Origin: Flavobacteriales bacterium UBA2426 | Lineage (GTDB): Bacteria; Bacteroidota; Bacteroidia; Flavobacteriales_F; PHOS-HE28 | Assembly: GCA_002342985.1 (NCBI GenBank) | Contig: DDRC01000193.1 | Location: 7,943 to 14,247 of the forward strand | Length of the DNA: 6,305 nt | Reading direction: 5' to 3' | Part shown: positions 1-6,305 of the stretch, piece by piece | Position numbering within the stretch: position 1 is the first letter of the stretch | Layout of the letters: every line of letters begins with the position of its first letter | Program-made: the position numbers and the translations under genes | The notes under the pieces: model-generated | What the model was told of the DNA's origin: nothing | What the model saw: only the letters and a program-made list of their open reading frames with translations | Databases searched by the model: none

Positions 1-163
1 CGCTCACCACGCAGCCCACCAGCGGCGGTTCGAACTCCATCGGCACATGCCAGCTCATCGTCATCACGTCCATCCGCCCGCGATGCGCTGTGGTCAGCAG
101 TACCACCGGTCCGGGCTCCAGCAGGGCATAGACCTTGGCGAGGGGATAGGAGCGCTTGGGCAT
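1..163 (-). CDS. Flavin reductase-like protein, N-terminal fragment (cut by window edge)
   Basis: The minus strand from the ATG at 163-161 reads 54 codons and runs off the left edge. The fragment begins MPKRSYPLAKVYALLEPGP and continues with VVLLTTAHRGR and then MTMSWHVPMEFEPPLVGC. The pattern LEPGPVVLLTT, a short turn, VMTMSWH and then EPPLVGCVV is the N-terminal signature of the flavin reductase-like domain (FMN-binding split barrel, flavoredoxin type). Known members bind FMN or FAD and use NAD(P)H in the cytoplasm; the substrate here cannot be told. The start is supported because the frame meets a stop 12 bases upstream (176-178) and the family motif begins within 15 residues of this Met. 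No clear Shine-Dalgarno is seen. It lies 102 bases downstream of hipA on the same strand, but nothing suggests a shared function. Only about a quarter to a third of the protein is visible. Confidence 0.88.
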   Translation of the reverse strand, partial: MPKRSYPLAKVYALLEPGPVVLLTTAHRGRMDVMTMSWHVPMEFEPPLVGCVVS

Positions 164-265
164 GGTGCACGTGGTTCAATTTGTGAAGGTAGGGCGTGCC
201 CCAAGTCTCTGCGTCGGGCCAGAAGTTCACACCGTCCTTGTGCCGGGGCTGTGCCCACTCGGGCA

Positions 266-1609
266 TCAGATCCGCACCTGGTGCATCTTCCCGATCATCT
301 CCACCTGCTTCGCGGGCATCTCCGCCTTCTTCGCGAAGGTCTTCCACTTCTTCACGCCGGCCTTCACCTCATCGATGATCGCCGCGGCCTTCTTGATGTT
401 CATCGCCTTGGCTACCGCCAGCAGGTCATCGCGCGTGATGCCCGTGCGCTTGCCGTTCACGCTCATTTGGTGCTGCCTTAGCCACAGGCTTTCCGGGTGG
501 TAGGCGTAGGTCACGTCGTAGGCCGGTGCCAGGTGCCATTCGCCCTGCGGGTCCATCAGGAAGCTGATGTTCTTCGTGTGGTCGTCGCAGTTCACGGCCA
601 CCACGTTGAAGCACATGCGTCGGAAGAGCTCCGCGGCGGCGGGGTAGGGCAGGCCTAGCACGCGCATCACCTGGAAGGCCTGCTCGTAGCTGTGCACCAG
701 CGGCTGGTTGTAGTCCATGTGCGCGATGCCGCAGAGCGTGGCCATGTGCAGCTTGTGCACCGTGCCCTCCGCGTCGCGCACGCGGTCGAAGCGTTGGGTG
801 AGGAAGTGCGCGCGGCCGTGCTCCTCCAGCAGCCGACAGGGCATCATCTCCACGCCGCAGGCCCGCGCCATCAGGTGGTAGGCGTACTCGATGCGCCCGT
901 AACCTTTGGGATCGCCGAGCTTTTCGTTGGTCACCCCGTCGAACTTGATCAGGCAGTAGGTGAAACCGGGCAGACCGTCCACCTGACCGCTGCGCACCTC
1001 GCCGGTATCCACGTTGTACGCCACGATCGCCTTGGCCCGCGCGCCGCCGGCCGAGGTGCCCCCCTGCAGGATGTCCATCAGGCCCTCCTCGTCGCTTAGC
1101 CCGCCGAAGCCTGGCGAAGGCGGGACCTTTTTCTTGTGGTTCGTGCGGAAGGCGGCACGCTCGTACAGCACGCTGTTCGCCACGCGTACCAGGTCCGCCA
1201 CCTGCAGGGACTCGCTGCTGGCCTCCCAGTCGTTGTGGGCCGGCTCGAACTCTAGGGCGCCCATGCCGCGGCGACCGGTGTAGCACAGGCGCTCCACGGG
1301 GTTGGCGCTCCCGGCCGAGCGCTGCTGGGTGGCCAGCCAGGCGTTCAGGATCTGCTCCCCGAAGCGGTCGGGCAGGCTGTCGGCCAGCAGGCCCGGCAGT
1401 CCGCGGAAGGTCTCGTCGCGCACATCGCCGAAGCTGAAGACCTCCTCACCGCCGCGCGCCTTGGCCAGCGGCATCATGATCGGCGCCACGTCCAGCCCGC
1501 TGCGCGTAAAGGCCCGGTCGTATTGGAAGGTGGCCCGTTGCTGTTGATCGTCCCACACCACCAGGCCCACCACCTGACCCCAGAGGAGCACGCGTGCGTG
1601 GGTTACCAT
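266..1609 (-). CDS. hipA: HipA-family serine/threonine kinase toxin
   Basis: A 447-residue protein of normal HipA length. In E. coli, HipA phosphorylates glutamyl-tRNA synthetase and halts translation, giving growth arrest and persistence; the target here is unknown. The N-terminal HipA subdomain covers about residues 1-110 (VLLWGQVVG near the start, MPLAKARG at 46-53, GLLADSLPDRFG at 73-84). The kinase part follows. The glycine-rich loop GGTSAGGARAKA is at 183-194, where S186 and K193 appear to align with the autophosphorylated Ser150 and Lys157 of E. coli HipA. The catalytic loop NCDDHTKN is at 340-347 (D342, H344, K346, N347), and the metal-binding APAYD ends at D365. All key residues are present, so an active kinase is expected. 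The start overlaps the end of hipB (ATGGTAA, 7 bases), implying translational coupling so that antitoxin is made first. Both HipA halves are in one chain, so this is not the split HipS/HipT form. Confidence 0.95.
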   Translation of the reverse strand: MVTHARVLLWGQVVGLVVWDDQQQRATFQYDRAFTRSGLDVAPIMMPLAKARGGEEVFSFGDVRDETFRGLPGLLADSLPDRFGEQILNAWLATQQRSAGSANPVERLCYTGRRGMGALEFEPAHNDWEASSESLQVADLVRVANSVLYERAAFRTNHKKKVPPSPGFGGLSDEEGLMDILQGGTSAGGARAKAIVAYNVDTGEVRSGQVDGLPGFTYCLIKFDGVTNEKLGDPKGYGRIEYAYHLMARACGVEMMPCRLLEEHGRAHFLTQRFDRVRDAEGTVHKLHMATLCGIAHMDYNQPLVHSYEQAFQVMRVLGLPYPAAAELFRRMCFNVVAVNCDDHTKNISFLMDPQGEWHLAPAYDVTYAYHPESLWLRQHQMSVNGKRTGITRDDLLAVAKAMNIKKAAAIIDEVKAGVKKWKTFAKKAEMPAKQVEMIGKMHQVRI

Positions 1610-1968
1610 GTGCTCTTCGGTTTGGGCGGCCCCACATCGGGCTTCTTGCGGCTGGCGCGCTTACGCTGCTTCTTCAGGTACTTCTGCTGAGCTTCCACCA
1701 GCATGTAGGGCGTGGGCTGCGGCTCCTGGTGGAAGGCATCGAGCAGCTCCAGCCGCCCGATGGCGCGCAGCACCTGCACCACGGTGAGCAGCGTGGCGGC
1801 ACGACCGGCCTCCAGCTTCACCACGGTGGTGCGGTCCAGACCGGCGCGGGTGGCCACCTCGGCCTGGCTCAGGTTGCGCTCCAGCCGCATGCGCCGCAGC
1901 TCCGCGCCCAGCTGTTCCACCGCCTGGGTGTCGCTCAGGGCCTGCCAGTTGATGTTGCTCGTAGCCAT
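1603..1968 (-). CDS. hipB: HipB-like XRE-family antitoxin and repressor
   Basis: A 121-residue DNA-binding protein that should neutralise the adjacent HipA and repress the operon. Residues about 17-75 form a Cro/C1-type helix-turn-helix: LGAELRRMRLERNLSQAEVA, then TRAGLDRTTVVKLEAGR carrying the recognition helix, then TLLTVVQVLRAIG. A tail rich in Lys and Arg (95-118, KYLKKQRKRASRKK) follows, perhaps disordered. The last residue is Trp (STW). E. coli HipB also ends in Trp (W88), which is reported to contact HipA and to matter for turnover, so the shared C-terminal Trp may be meaningful; this is inference. The protein is about 30 residues longer than E. coli HipB (88), mostly because of the basic tail. 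The gene comes first in the pair and shares 7 bases with hipA. Autoregulation is likely by family precedent, but no operator could be proven. Confidence 0.92.
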   Translation of the reverse strand: MATSNINWQALSDTQAVEQLGAELRRMRLERNLSQAEVATRAGLDRTTVVKLEAGRAATLLTVVQVLRAIGRLELLDAFHQEPQPTPYMLVEAQQKYLKKQRKRASRKKPDVGPPKPKSTW

Positions 1969-2009
1969 CGTAAAGGTGGGTTCAGTTCACTAACGCAGCT
2001 TTCCCGCCA

Positions 2010-2017
2010 CAAGTATA
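2010..2017 (-). promoter_or_regulatory. Possible hipBA promoter -7/-10 box
   Basis: On the minus strand this reads TATACTTG, 42 bases before the hipB ATG. It matches five of the six fixed positions of the Bacteroidota -7 consensus TAnnTTTG, and TATACT is also a good sigma70-like -10. No convincing -33 TTG stands at the usual spacing: a TTTG lies 26 bases upstream, which is too far. This is therefore only a candidate. Confidence 0.3.
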
Positions 2018-2046
2018 CGCATTCCCTGCGGCTCTGTTGCATACAA

Positions 2047-2066
2047 ATGATGCCCATGAGCATCAT
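2047..2066. promoter_or_regulatory. Perfect 7-base inverted repeat upstream of hipB, possible operator
   Basis: ATGATGC (2047-2053) and GCATCAT (2060-2066) are exact inverted arms around a 6-base spacer. The site lies about 80-100 bases before hipB, just upstream of the candidate promoter. HipB and related dimeric repressors bind inverted repeats near their own promoters, so this could be an operator. The sequence differs from the E. coli HipB operator (TATCC, 8 bases, GGATA), and only one copy is seen. Confidence 0.25.
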
Positions 2067-2112
2067 AATGGAAACAAGATGCTAACTGTGATGCCTTGGA
2101 GCAACACATGCA

Positions 2113-2199
2113 ATCAGATGATCGGCGATCAGATGATCAGAAGATGGAATGCCGGGACGGGGGCATTGTCTGATCATCTGATCCGCTCATTGCCTGATC
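2113..2199. repeat. Long imperfect palindrome built from repeated ATCAGATGATC words
   Basis: The word ATCAGATGATC occurs at 2113-2123 and again at 2128-2138, a 15-base step. Its reverse complement lies at 2172-2182. A perfect 15-base inverted pair joins 2127-2141 (GATCAGATGATCAGA) to 2169-2183. An inner stem pairs AATGCC (2148-2153) with GGCATT (2162-2167) around an 8-base G-rich loop. The outer parts pair loosely. RNA across this stretch would fold into a long hairpin between the upstream gene and hipB, where it could slow transcription or protect a 3' end. The structure resembles short palindromic interspersed elements. No coding sense is apparent on either strand. Confidence 0.7.
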
Positions 2200-2203
2200 G
2201 GTC

Positions 2204-2319
2204 TTTGGGCGTGCCCCCTCTCCCGGCCCACGAGCAGGGCCCTCGGGGTCCGGCTTTCCGCTGCAAGTCCGCGCCCTGATTGCAGGGCTTGCGGGCTTTC
2301 CGCTCCAATCCGTCACGCG
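2204..2319 (+). repeat. Dispersed intergenic repeat, copy A
   Basis: The copy is defined by comparison with 4531-4626 on the other strand. Three blocks are shared in the same order: TTTGGGCGTGCC (2204-2215, 12 of 12 identical), GTCCGGCTTTCCGCT (2248-2262, 13 of 15) and CCGCTCCAATCCGTCACGCG (2300-2319, 17 of 20). The spacers differ between copies. Within this copy GGCTTTCCGC occurs twice (2252 and 2294), and GCCCTG-ATTG-CAGGGC (2273-2288) forms a small hairpin. From memory, elements with this block order are common between genes in Bacteroidota, but I cannot cite or count them here. It sits 23 bases beyond the stop of the upstream gene (2343), so it may act at that mRNA's 3' end. Together with the palindrome and the hipB promoter region it accounts for most of the 374-base gap 1969-2342. 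Confidence 0.75.
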
Positions 2320-2342
2320 AAATACGAGAGCCTACAAACCGG

Positions 2343-3014
2343 TCAGTCTTTCTTAACGAGGATCGGATTCTGCACATCGCTGAAGTCAAACTGGTACTTA
2401 TGAGCGAGTGCTGCTAATTCATGGAAATAGGCTCGCAACTCCGAACGGAAGGCGAGCGTGTCATAGTCCACGGAAATATCAAGGACCGTCTCAAGGTGAA
2501 AGATCAACTTCTCCACCGCTTTGTCGAACTCCTTGTCGTATTGATACTTGGAAACGTGGATGAGCTTCACCATCGACTGGCTTAGTTCTTCTTGGGCGCG
2601 CCACCTGATTGGGTCCGTGACTTTCTTGTTGACACCAAGGGAGGATTGCATGGCCTCATCAATGGACTTGTTCAGTTCATTGAAATCGAGATCCCAAAAG
2701 TTCGTCTTGAACGTCTTGAGGAAGTAGTTGCTGTCGACAAGAATGTGGTAGTAGGCAATGGAAATCTCCTCGGCCTCGCGATCGCGGCGTTTATGGCTGT
2801 CGTAGTGGGCAACGATAACGTAGAAGATGAAGGAGGTAATGACCGCAACGCACATGGCACGAAGCAGGAACCACCAACCGCCGATTTCGATTCCGCAAGG
2901 AGTGATGCGCGTGTTCAGTAAGACGTATACGGCAATGGCCAGTACGACTATCACCCAGAGCCGACGTTCGATTCTGTTCAGGTAGAAGATGTCTGCAGGC
3001 CGAGGTTTCTTCAT
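2343..3014 (-). CDS. Two-helix membrane protein with cytoplasmic helical domain, function unknown
   Basis: A 223-residue protein that I cannot assign to a named family. Residues 20-34 (WVIVVLAIAVYVLLN) and about 49-69 (FLLRAMCVAVITSFIFYVIVA) are membrane helices joined by a short loop with one Cys. The N-terminus (KKPRP, RIERR) and the stretch after helix two (HKRRDRE, 74-80) are basic, so both ends should face the cytoplasm. The remaining 150 residues are polar and probably mostly helical, rich in Tyr, Phe, Asp and Glu, with no catalytic motif that I recognise. The layout, two helices followed by a soluble helical domain, is shared by many uncharacterised inner-membrane proteins. The frame is closed by a stop at 3021-3023, so the ATG at 3014 is the only upstream Met. 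It lies 34 bases after the neighbouring membrane protein gene and is probably co-transcribed with it. GC is low compared with the flanking metabolic genes. Confidence 0.8.
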   Translation of the reverse strand: MKKPRPADIFYLNRIERRLWVIVVLAIAVYVLLNTRITPCGIEIGGWWFLLRAMCVAVITSFIFYVIVAHYDSHKRRDREAEEISIAYYHILVDSNYFLKTFKTNFWDLDFNELNKSIDEAMQSSLGVNKKVTDPIRWRAQEELSQSMVKLIHVSKYQYDKEFDKAVEKLIFHLETVLDISVDYDTLAFRSELRAYFHELAALAHKYQFDFSDVQNPILVKKD

Positions 3015-3048
3015 AGCCAGTTAGTCGGGTTCTTCATAAAGCTCCTTG

Positions 3049-4107
3049 TCATTGGCGTATCGTTCGGATCGCCCAACGCGTTCCCAGCACGAGCAGACGC
3101 AATGGATAGACCAACACCAGCAGCACGATCGCGGCCCACTTCACCACTGCCCACTGCTTGGCCGCGCTCCAAATGCCTGCGCGTGCATCATTCTGCATCT
3201 TGAGCAACCCGTCTACGATTGTTCGCTGCTTCGCAATGGCATCAAGTGTTTCAGTGCTCGGTGGAACAGGCTTGTCTTGGAGAGTGCTTACAAGAACGTT
3301 GAAGTCAGCACTGAGAACCTTCCGCTCCTTGAGATGATTAAAAGCCATGCGTAATTCTGTGTACGGCGCCGTGTCCGCCATGAGTGCCTGCACAGTGATG
3401 AGGAATTGCCAGTTGGCAGAACTGTCAGAGGTCTCCACTTGCCCTTTGGTTGCATAGTGATTGACTCGATCCGGTGTCAAAAAGCCTTGGTCCTTCAGAG
3501 CGTTGACGAAACGAATCACCTTGTCTCTATTCCATTTCGGCGGTGGCGGTGGAAGAATGTTGAGCGGATCAGGTTGAACAACCTCGAAGGGCTTGGAAGG
3601 GTCGAATTCTGGCTTACTGGGTGAAGGCAGCAGGTCGCCAGCTATGTCTCTTGAAAAAGTGTCGAAGTCAGGGATGTCATAGCCTTCCTTTATCAACGCT
3701 GCGTGCAATATCGCACGCCTTGGCCTCTGCGCAAGTTTGTACGTGAATGCTTCAAAATCCGGGAGATCATATCCGTCCCGCTTCAGATTGTCCCAAAGAC
3801 GTTTTCGTTTAGCAGCCGCATCGAGAATCCATTGCGGTGCGATGAGTGCCGTTGGTGCCTTGTGTGTGTATGCCGAATCGAACAGATCGGCAGCGTCGTA
3901 GATAATAGGAACGCCTTTGCCATTCAGCGAGTCAAGAACAGCATTCTCTGCGGAATAGGCATGATGGGCGGTTTCAGCCCGATAGTTCAGGTACCGGTTG
4001 CGAATCCAACCGAACAGCGCCACAAGTAGCACGATTGCCACGCAGCCGACAAGCAGCAGGAATTCTTTGGCGACGATGCGCTTCATGTATGTCGAATGTA
4101 GGGCCAT
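3049..4107 (-). CDS. Membrane protein with a helix at each end and internal 30-residue repeats, function unknown
   Basis: 352 residues from the chosen start. The frame is open to an ATG at 4191, but that adds 28 residues overlapping the lipoprotein gene. The ATG at 4107 shares one base with that gene's stop (TGATG), typical of coupled translation; the ATG at 4086 is also possible. Residues about 15-34 (FLLLVGCVAIVLLVALFGWI) form an N-terminal membrane helix. Two adjacent repeats follow at 100-129 and 130-159, with cores LKRDGYDLPDFEAFTYKLA and LIKEGYDIPDFDTFSRDIA. A Pro-rich stretch (ILPPPPPKW, about 184-192) comes next, then a helical region with weaker resemblance to the repeat (LKDQGFLTP, LKERKVLSADF). 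A second hydrophobic segment lies near 318-342, before a basic tail (TRWAIRTIRQ). Similar GYDLPDF-type repeats occur, as I remember, in large Bacteroidota and phage proteins, without a known role. The main domain could be periplasmic, between the helices. No enzyme motif was seen. Confidence 0.82.
   Translation of the reverse strand: MALHSTYMKRIVAKEFLLLVGCVAIVLLVALFGWIRNRYLNYRAETAHHAYSAENAVLDSLNGKGVPIIYDAADLFDSAYTHKAPTALIAPQWILDAAAKRKRLWDNLKRDGYDLPDFEAFTYKLAQRPRRAILHAALIKEGYDIPDFDTFSRDIAGDLLPSPSKPEFDPSKPFEVVQPDPLNILPPPPPKWNRDKVIRFVNALKDQGFLTPDRVNHYATKGQVETSDSSANWQFLITVQALMADTAPYTELRMAFNHLKERKVLSADFNVLVSTLQDKPVPPSTETLDAIAKQRTIVDGLLKMQNDARAGIWSAAKQWAVVKWAAIVLLVLVYPLRLLVLGTRWAIRTIRQ
3631..3810 (-). 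repeat. Two tandem 30-codon repeats within the 352-residue membrane protein gene
   Basis: Units at 3810-3721 and 3720-3631 encode LKRDGYDLPDFEAF and LIKEGYDIPDFDTF in register, with an exact 30-residue period. Identities include Gly, Tyr, Asp, Pro, Asp, Phe and Phe of the core. The repeat is evident at protein level rather than as identical DNA, so the duplication is old or under selection. Each unit could be a small helix-turn-helix protein module. Confidence 0.7.
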
Positions 4108-4553
4108 CAGCTCAAGCCAAGGCGATAGCGCCTCTTGATGTTGGCGTTGTAGTAGGTCCCGAACGATGAGGCATCTTTGAACCCCTGCCATACTGCAACT
4201 GGCACGTCAACGTGGATGTATTCCCGATCATCAGTGCGGAGGATGAAGAATCCGGTTGCGCCATCGCAACTGTAGAACTCGGCACCTCGGACCCAAGAGC
4301 TTTCGTCCGTGTTCTGTTCTTCGGCGATGCGGAAGGACGCCGAACGGATTCGATCCATCGCCTCGGTGTAGGAGGTGTATGACGTCTGAAGATCAGCGCA
4401 ACTATTTCCAACAGGTGCGTTGGCCTCATCAACACGGTCGCTGTTTTCGGCGGACGAACCATTATCGGTGCGGCACCCGGGGAACAGGACAACAGTTGCG
4501 AGAAGAAACACGATTGGTGAACGGGAACCCCGCGTGAGCGATTGAAGCGGCAC
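4107..4553 (-). CDS. Small lipoprotein with C-terminal KTSC domain
   Basis: 148 residues from the chosen GTG start. A signal segment (SPIVFLLATVVLFPGC) ends in a good lipobox, LFPGC, with the lipidated Cys at residue 27, so export and membrane anchoring are expected. A low-complexity acidic/Ser linker follows. Residues about 85-145 match the KTSC domain (the small domain named after the lysyl-tRNA synthetase C-terminus): SSWVRGAEFY, FFILRTDDREYIHVDVP, VAVWQGFKDASSFGTYYN, IKRRYRL. The hallmark order is VP, then A-S-x-G-x-Y-x-N, then I-K-x-x-Y. Its biochemical role is unknown. The frame is open further upstream to ATG codons at 4649, 4646 and 4643, which overlap the mutase stop. Those starts would put about 56-58 residues before the lipobox Cys, too long for a lipoprotein signal, and residues 8-40 of that version are translated dispersed repeat. 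The GTG at 4553 lies inside the repeat. Another start is possible. The stop overlaps the next gene as TGATG. Confidence 0.75.
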   Translation of the reverse strand: MPLQSLTRGSRSPIVFLLATVVLFPGCRTDNGSSAENSDRVDEANAPVGNSCADLQTSYTSYTEAMDRIRSASFRIAEEQNTDESSWVRGAEFYSCDGATGFFILRTDDREYIHVDVPVAVWQGFKDASSFGTYYNANIKRRYRLGLS

Positions 4554-4626
4554 CCCGCAGCGAGGAACGAGCGAGGAGTAAAGCGGAAAGCGCGACGGTG
4601 AGGCTTTGCGAACCGGCACGCCCAAA
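4531..4626 (-). repeat. Dispersed repeat, copy B, overlapping the 5' end of the lipoprotein gene
   Basis: This is an inverted copy of the element at 2204-2319. Read on the plus strand it shows CGCGTGAGCGATTGAAGCGG (4531-4550), AGCGGAAAGCGCGAC (4582-4596) and GGCACGCCCAAA (4615-4626). These are the reverse complements of the three blocks of copy A, with 3, 2 and 0 mismatches, in the matching order. The middle spacer differs and contains the near-repeat CGAGGAACGAGCGAGGA (4561-4577). It lies within 24 bases of the mutase stop and runs in frame through the upstream extension of the lipoprotein reading frame, so its presence decides how that gene starts. Confidence 0.75.
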
Positions 4627-4645
4627 TCATCAGAACCGCTCATCA

Positions 4646-6305
<1,660 letters not shown>

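Noticed and set aside
252..265. Hairpin TGCCC-ACTC-GGGCA next to the hipA stop as a terminator
   Set aside because: The stem is only five pairs and no T-run follows on the minus strand.
47..503. Plus-strand open frames at 47-481 and 156-503
   Set aside because: They lie antisense to the flavin reductase fragment and the end of hipA, are rich in His, Arg and Pro without domain signatures, and are expected chance frames in GC-rich coding DNA.
692..1099. Plus-strand open frame inside hipA
   Set aside because: It is fully antisense to conserved HipA kinase motifs; no independent evidence supports it.
266..1968. Tripartite HipBST system
   Set aside because: The kinase chain already contains the N-terminal HipA subdomain that HipS supplies separately, and only two genes are present.
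2037..2279. Plus-strand 80-codon frame in the intergenic gap
   Set aside because: It runs through the palindrome and the dispersed repeat, so its sequence is explained by repeats and shows no protein features.
4108..4191. Longer start (ATG at 4191) for the 352-residue membrane protein
   Set aside because: It would overlap the KTSC domain coding region by 84 bases and place 28 polar residues before the membrane helix; the TGATG start at 4107 is more economical.
4112..4630. Alternative 172-codon minus-strand frame over the lipoprotein gene
   Set aside because: The competing frame contains the lipobox signal and a clear KTSC domain; this one has only Arg/Ser/Pro-rich, unstructured sequence.

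Overview
The window looks like chromosomal DNA of a fairly GC-rich Bacteroidota, probably of the Flavobacteriales. The clues are a coenzyme-B12 methylmalonyl-CoA mutase large subunit, gene starts mostly without Shine-Dalgarno sequences, a possible Bacteroidota-type -7 box before hipB, and dispersed intergenic repeats of a kind I remember from such genomes. The taxonomic call is inference. All genes that I can support read on the minus strand, so transcription runs from right to left.

Layout in transcription order. At 6305-4646 is methylmalonyl-CoA mutase (N-terminus cut by the window edge), with a palindromic repeat inserted in frame in its interdomain linker. Next comes a compact run of three genes of unknown role: a small lipoprotein with a C-terminal KTSC domain (ends 4107), a 352-residue protein with a membrane helix at each end and an internal 30-residue repeat (4107-3049), and a two-helix membrane protein with a cytoplasmic helical domain (3014-2343). 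The two membrane-protein genes have clearly lower GC (45-50% in lines counted by hand) than the flanks (62-72%). The set is bracketed by two inverted copies of one dispersed repeat (2204-2319 and 4531-4626). A 374-base gap (1969-2342) holds one repeat copy, a long hairpin and the upstream region of hipB. Then follow hipB and hipA, a complete HipBA-type toxin-antitoxin pair overlapping by 7 bases, and finally the first 54 codons of a flavin reductase-like protein, cut by the left edge.

Mutase and flavin reductase are ordinary metabolic genes. The hipBA pair and the low-GC membrane/lipoprotein trio look like accessory material lodged between them. The trio is the best candidate for something undescribed: three envelope proteins, two joined by a TGATG stop/start overlap, with no assignable function. 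One repeat copy overlaps the 5' end of the lipoprotein gene and may supply its start codon. No RNA genes, CRISPR arrays, transposases or integrases were seen.
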